Positions 12,280 through 23,852 of a stretch of DNA of 64,000 nt are shown here, in pieces. The DNA lies in the NCBI RefSeq assembly GCF_029784165.1, contig NC_073696.1:115436991-115500990 (forward strand), read 5' to 3'. Below the pieces are notes generated by a model that was not told where the DNA came from, did no database searches, and saw only the letters and a program-made list of their open reading frames with translations. This DNA is from Wyeomyia smithii. Its lineage: Eukaryota > Arthropoda > Insecta > Diptera > Culicidae. Position 1 is the stretch's first letter. Each line of letters opens with the position of its first letter. A program made the position numbers and the translations under genes.

Positions 12280-13104
12280 CATCGAGAATGCCAGTGAATG
12301 TAATATGATGTTTAATAACTCAGTGGTGCAAAATGCTTGGACCAGAGGGGAATTGGGAAGGTGGTTACATTCCATAATCCCCAAAGTATCGACGAACCCG
12401 TGGTTCAAGGGGTTGGATGTAGGTCGGGATTTCATTTGCGTGATGTCCCGGCTTATGTCCAATCACTATAGATTTGACGCGCATCTCCGTCGTGTTGGGC
12501 TCGGGGAAAGTGGTATCTGTGCCTGTGGTGAAGGTTATCACGACATAGAGCATGTGGTTTGGTCATGCCCTGTACACCGTGACGCCAGGTCTAAATTAAT
12601 AGCTTCCCTGCAGGCCGAGGGTAGACAGCCGGCTGTTCCTGTTCGTGATGTCTTGGCGAGCCGTGACCTATCCTACATGTCCCTTATATACGTTTTCCTG
12701 AAATCCATCCACGCCCCAGTCTAGTCCCGTTCCCCTCCGTCTACACCCAACAAAACGACAAGAACACGTTTGAACCTTAAGCACAAAACCAGCAACCAGA
12801 CCCCGCACAATAGAACCAGGACCCAAGGACTACGAGCCTCTGTCCCAACTCACGACATCGTGGCTCAGCAGAACGAATCCATACATGCCATTCGACGATT
12901 ATCAGACGACCATTGAACAACAAAACACTGATTGGAAATCCCATGCTAGTTTTAAGTTAGACTTAATTTCAGCTCGTAGTCGGCAGCGAGGATAAAAAAT
13001 TTGCTTTAGTTTTTAAGTCATCAGATATAATTGGCGCCGTTAAACATTAAATTGTATTTGTGCCGTGTCAAATAAATGTTATGTGGAGAAAAAAAAAAAA
13101 AAAC
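12280..13104 (+). mobile_element. 5'-truncated LOA-like non-LTR retrotransposon 3' end with poly(A)
   Basis: The ORF2 C-terminus (12224-12724 open; family-like from about 12284) encodes WTRGELGRWLHSIIPK, VGRDFICVMSRLMSNHY, LRRVGLGESGICACGEGYHD, IEHVVWSCPVH, then VRDVLASRDLSYMSLIY and a stop. The Cys-X-Cys-X(n)-His-X4-Cys tail after a GRWxHSI motif resembles LOA-clade elements known from Aedes (Lian type). A ~370-bp 3' UTR ends in AATAAATGTT and a poly(A) run at about 13090-13104. 5' truncation is normal for target-primed reverse transcription. Confidence 0.8.
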
Positions 13105-13129
13105 TCAGTGGTGGTTAGCAGTAAGTGAA

Positions 13130-13560
13130 AATTTCTAGCTAGTGTCATCTTTTTCCCAGGAATGGTGAGCCAGCGTGCTCCAAAGCGCGGCACGCTAATC
13201 ACGAGCCCATTTTGCCAATTTTCTGATGAGAAACTATTTGTCCTGGAGCAGCAATACAATGCACAAAGTGATCGATTGAGGGCAGCAGCAAGAGACAATT
13301 TTTCGGAGTCTCAAAAGAGTGTTCCTCGATTCCAGAGTAGTTTGCAAGCGAGGTAAGCTTCCAGTGACGTCAAAGTCAATGCTGTTTATCATAGAACGGA
13401 TGTTTTGCAGAAAATTGTTGCCTCGAGTTTTAAAAATTCTTTGGAGACCGCAAGACGGTTCAAGGCTGGTATGATGACAATTTGACGGATTTTCCGGATA
13501 AAGACGAATCGCCGTCAAACTCCCTTCGACAGATTGGTGAAGCTATGTAAGAGAGGAATT
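13130..13560 (+). pseudogene. mariner-like transposase relic (first catalytic region)
   Basis: 13180-13340 encodes SPFCQFSDEKLFVLEQQYNA then QSDRLRAAARDNF and SVPRFQSSLQ, matching the block around the first catalytic Asp (FSDEK-F) of mariner-family transposases. The frame then breaks. Only scraps are recognisable up to about 13560. No inverted ends were seen. It abuts the poly(A) of the LOA-like element. Confidence 0.65.
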
Positions 13561-16500
13561 ATTCCAAAGTTTCTGAAATTTGATATTGTAGCAGAATTTA
13601 TTGAACACGGTTCATGATAAATCGTGTATTAAACCGAACGCATAATTTCCTCCTAACGTTGGAAAGCGGAAAAAGTGTTGAAAATCAAGTGATCTGAAGA
13701 TCTGCTATGGCGATTCAGACATATCATCTTTTGATTGCATATCGATCCTTGCATATCCTGACATATAATTCTTCATATGATCCAGATTGCATACCGAACC
13801 TTACGTATCTTCCTCACGTGTTTTTTTCTTTTAGCATAAATACGATGACATTCATTCCGTTTTTGTTTTTCAAGCTATGTCTGAAAAATTTTTAATTTAA
13901 ATAATCGAAACCAATCAAATACAGCCAAAACAAATTTTCTTTTCTGGCTATAGCAAACAACATTTAGATTTACTAGCACAAGATTTACTAGCACAACTAA
14001 AGATGTGACGCTTGTATTGAATAAAATAATAATAACTATCGGATCAACTGTTAGTAAAAAGCCTTATGTTGCCACGAAATTATTCCCAATTATATTTAGC
14101 AAAGCTTTCTGTAGGGCGGAATAATTACGTGGACAGTCCTTAATTACCGACTAGTAACTAGCTGACGGCATTGAAAGGCAGAACCGTTGCCCTCCCATGC
14201 TACCACCGAAAGGGTCACATTATGCTGCCACTCGAGTGGCAAAAACTTTCTCCATAGACAGACCATCGTTAATCCTAATTGCTTTACCCCCGAATGGTTT
14301 AAAAAAGTACAAGTCATTTACTAAAAACCCCAGCATTCATCCTTTTTTTGCATTTGTGTTGCCAATCAGTACCAAAAACTTTATCGTTCTACTGGTTTTG
14401 TCGTTTAAAATTGTTGGAAAAGTGCAGAAACGAAAAAGTTAGCAAGTCAGTAACCAGTGGAATGGGATTTCTTGAATCGAACCGAAAATCAGCTGGAGAT
14501 GTAAATGCTTGGAGAAAATTCTTGATTGATGCCTTCAGTATATTGACGCTATACTTAAAATAGGAAATTAAATGTAATTAAACTCATTTCATAGACGCGT
14601 TTAATGAAATTCCGCATCCATAAAAATACATCGAATGATTATATACAAGACTATAATAAGGAAACGCAATTCAATAAGTTCTGATTATAAGTAGCACGAG
14701 TCAAATCTTTAATTAACTACTTTGAACAACTAGTTGAAGTCCAGTTAGAAGTTATTCTTTTTGAAACCGTACACCGTAGATTCTAGATAATTAAATAAAG
14801 TTGTTAGCAATAATAAAAAATATAGAACTGGTAAAAAAAATTCTTAGCATTGGCACCTTTTTCTCTATATGGCGACAGTTAATAAAAATTTAATTTATAA
14901 ACCGTAAAATCAGAGTTATTGTATGGATTTCCTGAGAAATATCAAGTAATTCGGGAAAAATATGTGAAATGGAATGTCACGTTGTGCAAAGTCGAAATAA
15001 ATATCACAGGCACATTTTTCTTTAACTTTTCAACGTTTTTCTTCATTGTCTTCTAGTAATGTTCGAAAAGCTAGTCAAAGCTCGCGCATGGGGTGTACAA
15101 ATTACCAAATTGTGTACGAAGATTACCAAAATGAGTGACAAAACGGTAGTAAATCGTGATTTTTCTGTTTTTTTACTATTCTATTATTGTTATCTTCAAT
15201 TATTATTCAATTAGAGAAGAAAATTACAATTTTGGTATTTTTTTATTCTTAAATTTGATCTTGATTTTTTAGTTTTTTTCTGAAACAAACATTTTTTTGA
15301 ATAACTATACTATTTAACATCAGTTCATAACTAGTTTTAGTGTAACGATGTATGGTTTTGAGTTCGAATACTTAAACTCAAGCTTTTTCGTGAAATTTGG
15401 AAATTTAGAAATTTTATTTTAGTTCGTAGGTTAATAAACTCTATCCGAGTCATAAAAAAATGGCTGAGACCCATCGTACCATTTTAAATAATTTCATAGG
15501 TAACGTAATCTCACGCTAAATTACAACAATCACAAATATTTAGTATCCATCAGCTATTTTCAAATTATATCCGTCGGCCATTTCAAATTACGCGATCGTT
15601 TTTGACAATTCTGGTGCTTCTCCTAAAGTACACCTTTCGAGTTCGGTTAACTGATTCCCAATGATGTTTGGGATGGATACAGCATATCAAAATCAATTTT
15701 TTTTAAATGATGCAATCGATGATTATCAATCAGTAAAATAATAAACAAATTTCAAATTAATATTTAATGGAACACTATTCGATATCGTTTGGTTTTCATT
15801 TCCTTTCTGGAAAAAAATTAGGATTTACGGCTCTATTCAACATGTTTTTGTGTTTTATGCCGTCTATTATGGCAGCTCCTTTATGAGACTTAACATACTT
15901 GTGCATGTCCGTTTCTAGTAATGTGTCATCGATGCACTATGCTGAAAACAATAAACCATTCTCAGAGAAATGCAATACTATTAACTGCTTTTATGCTGAA
16001 TTGTTATTCAAACTCAGCACTCTTATTAGCGATAGAGCAGTTCCAATGCATTGTGGACATTTTTTTTTGCGCTAGAGCTTTTGATGCAAAACACAAACAG
16101 CTATTCTAAACATCATATCCATTGTGGAACAGTATAGAAAATAACATGAATCGTTTAACAAATGTAACAGGTAATCCAAAGAAAGAATCAGGCAAACAGA
16201 ACTGTCTACCTTGGCTACGGTTGAACAGTAGAATTCACTACGAAAATCGAATTAAACTTCGTCCAATAATTCGAACCCAAAATCGAGGACATCAAACGAA
16301 ATGAAATCATCGTTATCCATCAACATTGGAAAGAACAAACATTTATCGCCGCAGCGAGCACTAACACTGATTGTCAAACAACAATAAAAGGATATTAAAC
16401 AAAAGTATAGTGAGCTGAAACGAAGAAGAAAAATAATAAAAGAAAAGTAAAGGGCGAAAGCAATGTCCGGGTCATCGGGGGAAAATACGCAAAAAGCAGG

Positions 16501-18730
16501 AAACACGATACTAATGGAAAACGGGTTGAGCTGGACGGCGTGGGAAAGTTCGTGATAAACAAAATATGTTTGCAAAGCGGATGATAATATGAACTTGTGG
16601 TTTATTGGGATTTCGAATAAGAATGTAAACGATGATGAAATTGTTATATATGAAGTATGAATATGTATCAGTTTGATCGATCTGGCATTCGTAATTCACA
16701 AAGAATTTTTATAATTGAAAATAGCACATGCTTTCAACATTTTTTTCTGATTAAATAGCTATAGCATCGGGTGCAAAACTTTCCCAATTTCATTCTGCTG
16801 ACTCGTGAAATGTGCATACTTCACTGATATAAAATCAACGGAACAATCAATAAAGCTAACACAAATTAATTTCCTTTACTTCCCCTGTCAAGTCAACCAG
16901 AATCAATTGATGTATCCGAAGGAATGCTCGCTTTCGAAAATTCGTCTGTTGTAGAAGCAGGCAGCGTTCGCTAAACCAGTAAGAGCACAGTGAGCACCAT
17001 TCGTAGTTGATTTCTATCTGGGAAAGCTTGAGACTGATAAAAGGCGGTCCTGTCTGTGGTGAAAGTATCATTGACATTTCAATTTATTACTGCTTTGGTG
17101 GTATATTAACTTATTCTAAGCTGGACGGATAACTTCAAATGTATCATTTATCATGATACTATTAGTGAAAGTTATTCGATCAATTGTATATACAGATTAG
17201 GCCAATTTTGGTATCTGTTGTGTGAAATATTATTTCGAAATGAGTTCAGTATTTTTATATTGAATCCCTCGCGTATTGTTTCACATACGAAATGGTTTTT
17301 GTGTGTATGATGAGCTGTATTCATCATTTCGTAGTGGAACATTAAAAACATAATTTTGCATTCCTAATTTTCCTACAGCAACGATAACTTTCCGGCAGGT
17401 AAGCAGTGGTGACAAATTTGTCAGAATAGTATGAAACTGGTTGTGAAAGAAACTTTAATGATAAATTACCAACGATGAGCCTCGGGCGATAATCGCGCAT
17501 GCCTGTAGAAAGTTTTGCCTGCCTGGGGAAACATCATTCTAAAGTTCCGCTGTTTCGGGTAGGTCAATATTGATGCAGGCGAATAGCACTTGATTTTCGA
17601 GAACAGCGTATTTCCGATGTTTGATTATCGGTAATCTTTCACTACCTGCCTTACAGCTGTGTCATAATGAACAACACTTGTGCGGATAAGATAAACTTCT
17701 TCCTGGCTTTACCCAAAATATCGCCGTTTTCTGCGTATGTTTGGAATAATCGGGCAGTTTTGTTTTATTAACAGTGAAGTTACTTTTTAAGAGTTTTTTT
17801 AATAATAGCTTCAACCTTAAAAACGAACGAGTTTTTTTCATCGATTACAAAGCAAGGCACAATTTACCAAACGAATGCGTTGAGCTTTACAAATGACCAT
17901 GCGCCCTCTTCTAGTCGTATGAATGGAACACATGGTACCAGGAGGCACACGAATGCTCCCAACGGTGTAAAAATCTAACAACTGTTACACAAAGAGAGTA
18001 TGCTAAGCCTGCTGGTTCTTAACTTACATTCAGAGTAAAAATTCAAGTTTGGTAGGGTGTTATGATGGGACCAAATTTCATATGCGAGATTGCTCAACTA
18101 TTTAACAGAAAAATACTTAAAATATTAACCAGTATTAACCAGTATTAGTAAAACAGTTTTAAAAAATTATCCATTTTCGAGCACGATTCGCCATTACGAT
18201 TACTATCATACCTTGTTTTCCAGCAGTGATGTTAAAATCAAATATTCTAAAATTGTAGTATATTTTTTATTGAAAGGCTTCTGTAACTTTAAACATTCAT
18301 GTAGAAATACTTCTTGTGCGAAATGTTTGTTTTAAGTTTGGGATTATTGGTGGAATGCGGACGCATGTTTTGTGTCATAATCGGATCAGCAATCATGATC
18401 CAGTCACTTCACTTCTGAGACTTCACCGCTGTGCAATGCCTATACATGGTATGATGAACAATAAAGCTATATCAGTTTTTATATAGAGGAGAACTGTACA
18501 AAAAGCACCAGTTAAGCATTCAACAACATTCAACATTCACAGCGCTTTTAATCATTTTTAAGCGACATTGAACGTGTAGGATGTTTGTAGGATTCGTCGT
18601 ATGTTTATGACGAAGCTTATTCTAAAATACTCGATGAATTTGTTTTTTTTTTTAAATAAATAATACCTATATGCCCCAAGCAGAAATCAGCACGCGAATT
18701 GAGAAGTCTTAGAAGTCTTAGAAGCAGAGC
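13560..18730. other. AT-rich intergenic sequence, nothing recognised
   Basis: I see no supported gene here. Open stretches are short and lack known motifs; the longest is 107 codons on minus at 16252-16575. Long T- and A-rich tracts (e.g. 15150-15400) are typical of non-coding DNA. Decayed repeats are likely but could not be delimited by eye. Confidence 0.45.
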
Positions 18731-18737
18731 CTAACAA

Positions 18738-18975
18738 AGTCATTTTCAATTGACAATTATCAGGTAATAGTGACGCTTTGACCCGTCGCCTTCAATTGAA
18801 AAGCTTTTGTATAATTTTCGAGCACTTCGTGAGTCATATGAAACCCAGTCGAAAGCTCTTGCTTTGATTTCGACAACTGAAGGGCTTGAAATTGATACAA
18901 ATGCTTTTCAATTGAAAGCGAAAATGATCACCATCACTCTCACATGACGATTCTCAATTGGAAATGAAAATGAGC
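18738..18975. mobile_element. Imperfect ~240-bp hairpin, MITE-like
   Basis: The left side contains CATTTTCAATTG and CTTCAATTGAAAAGCTTTTG. The right side contains the inverted counterparts (CAAATGCTTTTCAATTGAAAG, CAATTGGAAATGAAAATG). The arms align over roughly 100 bp each with mismatches. No ORF. Ends and target duplication are not clear. Confidence 0.5.
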
Positions 18976-19400
18976 GCTGACGGAGACAGGAGGCTTCCTT
19001 ACAGTACTTCATGCATATATAAGAAAGAGGGAGGAAATATTGATCGGAACTTACGTGACGTATTTATTGGATGCCATTGCCGTTCTAACTACGGCTTGCG
19101 GTATTAGAAAACTATCATCAAACGACGCGATGCGGTGCTAATTTCAGTTGAGACGCTGAAGGAAAGGAAAGAGTCTCTCTCTCCGTCAAATAGTCATCAG
19201 TTTCATTTGAAATGATCCGATGAACAACAGACGGGAAAGAGAGAAAGAAGTGATGACAGTAGCCGAAAGGAATCATGTGAAAATTAAACTTGTCGAATCG
19301 AGATGACAGCGCGGGATATTCGGTTTCATTGTTTTGTTTCGAAATTGTAGAGCCCTGCTCAAAAGTGAAATAAAAAGGAATGGGACATTCCCCAAGTTTC

Positions 19401-19432
19401 AAGTTTAGTAAAGCGGGCAATGTATGTAGTTT
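19401..19432 (+). repeat. 32-bp direct repeat, left copy
   Basis: Identical to 19825-19856. The copies bracket a 392-bp segment carrying a tRNA-like SINE head. Repeats this long are unusual for a target-site duplication, so a local duplication is an alternative. Confidence 0.8.
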
Positions 19433-19439
19433 CCGATTT

Positions 19440-19560
19440 TAGGCTTAGAAAAGAAATCCCACGTCCAGACGGGACCCGAGCCCGCAACCTCCGTTGCCTC
19501 CGGCGAGGTGTTTTGGCCAATTAAACTACTGGGAAAGGTATAACTCACCCTAAACCAAAG
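19440..19560 (-). mobile_element. tRNA-derived SINE head candidate (minus strand)
   Basis: On the minus strand an A-box match TAGTTTAATTGG is followed, at tRNA-like distance, by a B-box-like GGGCTCGGGTCCC. This is the internal RNA polymerase III promoter layout of tRNA-derived SINEs. A related tail (GTCGGGACGAGGGAAA, TTCTAAGCCTAAAG) appears on the plus strand at about 19908-19950. It is not a functional tRNA: the acceptor and anticodon arms do not pair convincingly by eye. Confidence 0.5.
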
Positions 19561-19824
19561 TCGAATCATCCTCTACTGTTGTGTGCCCGTATCCCAGCAC
19601 GCCACGATGAACTGCACACACTGCCCTGCGGGAGTTTATTTTTGTAACTGAGAGAGTGGTCTCTTCACGCACACTGTGTATAACGACTTATTAAATCTAC
19701 AGCGACGCAAGCGTTGAGACACTTCAGTCGGTGGCCAAACCCCAAATGCGTATCACGGAAGAGCTCTGTTGTGCTAAGTTTACTTTACGAGCTAATTTCA
19801 TTTTTGTCATAAGACTTGCATTTT

Positions 19825-19856
19825 AAGTTTAGTAAAGCGGGCAATGTATGTAGTTT
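19825..19856 (+). repeat. 32-bp direct repeat, right copy
   Basis: Identical to 19401-19432. Immediately downstream, 19890-19950 forms a hairpin: GACTTTAGGCTT pairs with AAGCCTAAAGTC. This indicates more than one repeat insertion at this spot. Confidence 0.8.
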
Positions 19857-19959
19857 GCGAGAATGCGAAAATGAACGGGAATAGAAGGTTTGACTTTAGG
19901 CTTCCCGTCGGGACGAGGGAAATTTTTTCTAAGCCTAAAGTCGAAAATTATTAGCTCGT

Positions 19960-22090
19960 AAAGTATTCCCTAAGTTGTCAAGAAATTTTTTACAGCACTT
20001 CATAGCATTCATTCTACCCCAATTTAAGTTTTGATCGTTTTTAGGTAAAATTTGATGAGAGTTAGTAAAATAAATTCAAATATTTATAGTATAATACATT
20101 TCAAAAATATATGAGTTTGATTAACCATAGTTTTTCGTATTATTTGCGAGTCAGTTAAGCATAAAAGCTTATTTGAAATTTATGAGTAATTACATGTTGG
20201 ACAAAGCCAAAGAATTTTCTACTATTTTTCAAGTATAATAATCCACTTTTACATTTAAGAACTGCAGCTTGGGTTTATATTAGAGAAATGAAAAAAATCA
20301 TCAATTAAAGCAACATGTGTGAGTATTTTAGGAAAGAATTGGCATGGGCCATCCTATCCCGCTGATGTGTTCTGTACGATTCTCCCCTATCGTTTGAAAT
20401 GATGCGTTTTCTGAGTAAAACGTGATAAAAGAAACCTAGGTAATCGAGTTTTTAAATAAAAAAAACATGACCATTTGCCTGTTAGGAAACGGTTTTAAAT
20501 CAAAAGAGGATGATTTTTACAATGTTATAAACCATTGATATGAAGATTCATATCAAAAGTGTAACCAAAACTCTCCTGTAACCTTTCGTGAAAATGATTC
20601 TAGAACGGGATTTTTTGCGTTACATCATTAACTTGTGCTCCTCTAAGGAACATCTTTTCGATTACACAAACGCCTGCTAGGATACCATTAAGATAGCAGC
20701 AATCTATGTTGAAGCGCTTTCGTTCGTAGACAAAACCCAAAATCTTGCAATTTTAAAAATTCTGTATCTCTGGAACGCTACATTTTGTTTTTTGTTGATA
20801 AGTCCTATGTAAAATTGTCTGCTAAATACATTGGCGTGGTCAAAATCAAAATCGAAGGGGAGTATCTCGAGGAAATTGCAAATTAAGTTTTAAATCGAAA
20901 AAAATTCAATGTTGGCAACACTGCAGAAAAAAAAGACCTCGCAATTCGATTCTACGTCTAAAACCCTTCAAATTGATATGTCAATACCACCTGTATCTCT
21001 TCAGAGTCCCGAGATATCAACAAATTAAGAAAGGTGTTTTGCTAAATTTGCAAAAAGTGGAGGCAGTCCCATTGGCCAAGGGGTCCACCAATCGGTACAG
21101 CACTTATAAGTTCCGGCCCAAAATACATCGACTCACGAATTTTGGTCGAAATCGGAAATGGTCGACGCATTTCCTCGGACACTCGACATGGAATGACCCA
21201 AATATACTTGTCCTCCGGTTTTTACACTGGCCCGCTCTTGATATAAATTCATTTGTTGTTGAAAAAAATCACATAGGTTTTACCCTAAAGCTAAAACTAA
21301 AAAAAAATGATTATAGCTTTTTAATCATTCCTGTGAACATTCGCTCCCCTAGCAAATAAAGAAGTTCGTCAAACGACCGCAGAGTAATTGCTCACAGGTT
21401 CGTCGCTTCTGCGTTGGCTTACGGGGAAACTTTATTTAAGTCTTCTGAAGACTTTACGCAGCTTCGAGCTGGCTATGGGCACCACAACTCATAAAAACGG
21501 TTGAAAAGTTATAACACTGGTAAATACAGGTTTGGCCCTGGAGCTCAACTTTAACTATCTACTCTCAACTATTTTCCAATGATTTTTGGTCTTAGACTTC
21601 TGAATGTATAATTTAGTTTAGATGTTTTGAATTATTGAAATTCGACGATATTAGGAGAATTAAGTTGAACTGCTGGTATAAGCTTAGATTTATCTTGAAG
21701 GTGAGGGGGTTTCCCTCACTTTCAAGATAAATGTCTTCGCATTACACAGTGATGAAAAAGATGTCCAAATTTGTCAATTCCATATTACAAATCAACGCAC
21801 AACATATTCGAAGGTGGAAGTAGTTGAACAGTTATACTAATCATTAAAAGACATGACATGAAATAAAAAACTGATGTTAGTTTTTACAAATTTATTTTTA
21901 AATTTTTACTCACCGTTGGAAAAAAGTAGTGCTTTTCAAGAGTACTTTTTTTCCAAGGTTGGAAATCATTTTTTTAAAACTCATCTAAGATACGATTTTT
22001 CGAAAATTTCATTCAACAAAATTGATACATCCTGTAGTAAAAAAGTAATGCTTGAGTGAAAATAGTCCTCAAGCCTATCGTGGAGTCAGT
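19960..22090. other. Intergenic, AT-rich
   Basis: No supported gene. A 128-codon open stretch at 20973-21359 has no recognised motif and no codon pattern that separates it from its surroundings. One compact hairpin is annotated separately at 21688-21732. Confidence 0.4.
21688..21732. repeat. Compact hairpin with 20-bp stem
   Basis: The left stem ATTTATCTTGAAGGTGAGGG (21688-21707) and right stem CCCTCACTTTCAAGATAAAT (21713-21732) pair with one G-T, around a 5-nt loop. The loop is too short for a typical pre-miRNA. It could be the core of a small foldback repeat. Confidence 0.6.
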
Positions 22091-22096
22091 ATTCTA

Positions 22097-23151
22097 TAGA
22101 CCGTTCCGATAATTATAAATACACCATCATTTCAAATAACGTGCAGTATTTAACCAAACGTTGGCTGCATCCTGTTGTTTACATCCAAAAGAAACAGATG
22201 CTGTCATTTTTTCTAACATTTAGTGCGAAATTTTGAAAATGCGTGGCCTTTCTCCCGGGCAAAGAAAGCGAATTGTGCACAAATGGGGCACCGTGAGTGG
22301 TCTTTCTATAAGAAAATTAACCAGACCCGTCGGAATAAGAAGCAGCCAAAACGAAATCCAGAACAAGCTGAATCTGTGAAACCGAGAGCTCGGAAGCTTT
22401 ATGACAAACTTCTGACCAAAAAAATTAGGTGTGTTATCATGGATGACGAAACCTACATAAAACTGGACTATAAGACTCTGCCAGGACCGCAATTTTATAC
22501 ATCACCGAAGGGAAACGATGTCCCTGGACCAGTGAAAGCCATTTACACCGAAAAATTCGGCAAGAAGATAATGGTTTGGCAGGCCATTTGTGAATGTGGG
22601 AAAATATCTCGTCCATTCATTACGAAAGACACAATGAATGGTAAAATTTACGTGAAAGAGTGTTTGCAGAAAAGGTTGTTACCCATGGTTAAGCAGCATA
22701 ACAATCCTCCAATCTTTTGGCCCGATCTTGCTTCCTGCCATTACTCTAAGGATGCACTAGGGTGGTATAAAACAAATAATGTCACATGTGTCCCAAAGGA
22801 GATGAATCCTCCAAACTGCCCTGAAATTCGCCCTATTGAAACTTTTTGGGCTTTGACCAAGGCAAAGCTGAGGAAATATGTCAAACCAGCGGACAATGTT
22901 GAAAAATTTAAAAAAGATTGGTTTAAAGTGGTAAAAATGGTCGGAGAACACACTGTGCAAAAGCTTATGAGTAGTGTTAAGAGAAATGTTAGAGAACACG
23001 CGTATCCTACGAAAAATAATCCCAACTTGAATTGAAACTGGAAAGAAAACACTTATTATCTATATTACAGAATAAAATGACCAGAAAAATCCTGTATTTT
23101 TTGTTTTATTCAAGAAAGAAGATGTATTTATAATTTTTGGAGCAGTCTATA
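22097..23151 (+). mobile_element. DD37E Tc1/mariner-superfamily element with inverted ends
   Basis: The left end GACCGTTCCGATAATTATAA (from 22099) and the right end, read in reverse complement from 23147 (GACTGCTCCAAAAATTATAA), form ~26-bp imperfect terminal inverted repeats next to TA dinucleotides, as expected for TA-targeting IS630/Tc1/mariner elements. At ~1.05 kb it is slightly shorter than complete family members, because the transposase N-terminal half is reduced. The DD37E subgroup was originally described in mosquitoes. Confidence 0.8.
22239..23035 (+). pseudogene. DD37E transposase, frameshifted near the N-terminus
   Basis: The ATG at 22239 starts MRGLSPGQRKRIVHKWGTVSGL, a helix-turn-helix beginning, but this frame soon runs out. 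The long catalytic part is in another frame, open from 22223 (GTG) to 23035. It contains VIMDDETYIK (first Asp), VWQAI, FWPDLASCHY (second Asp) and CPEIRPIETFWALTK (Glu). I count 37 residues between the second Asp and the Glu, hence DD37E. All catalytic residues are intact. The DNA-binding part is shortened and out of frame, so the copy is probably inactive. Confidence 0.8.
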
Positions 23152-23852
23152 TAGTCGTAAGCAAATACAAAGATTCATTTAAATTATACTCATGTTTCGT
23201 AGGTATAACTTTGTGATGGCTGTGCCTAACACTATTCCAAATATATTTAGCGTTTTCATAACCCATACGTAGAAAAAATCAAATTGATGTATATGTAGTG
23301 GGATAACGACAGAGCTGTACGAGTTCCTCTCAGATCCAGTCCTGCGTTTGAAAAAATGTTACCAGTTGTAAAAAGCAAAAGGCTGTAGATTTAATCGGGA
23401 ATAACATTTTTCCATATTTGTTTTTTTTTTCCTTTCTTCTAGAGTTTATCCAGAGTATATAAACTTTACAAAGACCAAATGAGTACACGGCAGAGGAAAA
23501 ATGCGATATTTTTTGTGCTGAGGCACCACGCTATTGATAGTTGTCACATCATTATAGGAAATATTATAAAACTATGTATAGCGAGTGTTGACAAAATAGA
23601 GGTTTAGCGAAAGCGAAATTATTCTTTAAAATGAGCGTTTAATCATTAGAAGTTTAAATAATTTCACAAGGATAAGTGCATATGCATTCGGAAGACAGCT
23701 AAAATACAAACAAGGTTAATTTTTCGTTCCATATATTTGTACACACAGTTGCGCAAAAGTAGTAGCAGATAGAAACATTGTAAACTATTTTATACTTCAA
23801 AATCATTTGTTGGTTAGAATTAAACTAAAGCACTTTGCGGTGACACACTTCA
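23152..23852. other. Sequence 3' of the LDB-like gene
   Basis: Lies between the DD37E element and the stop of the minus-strand LDB-like gene. It should hold that gene's 3' UTR. I see no AATAAA on the minus strand close to the stop; a variant ATTAAA (complement of TTTAAT at 23638-23643), about 210 nt after the stop, is the best candidate signal. No other gene seen. Confidence 0.35.

Noticed and set aside
16252..16575. 107-codon minus-strand open stretch rich in Phe/Leu
   Set aside because: Hydrophobic composition follows from A-rich plus-strand sequence read in reverse; no family match.
20973..21359. 128-codon plus-strand open stretch
   Set aside because: No motif, and flanked by stop-dense DNA of the same composition; likely chance.
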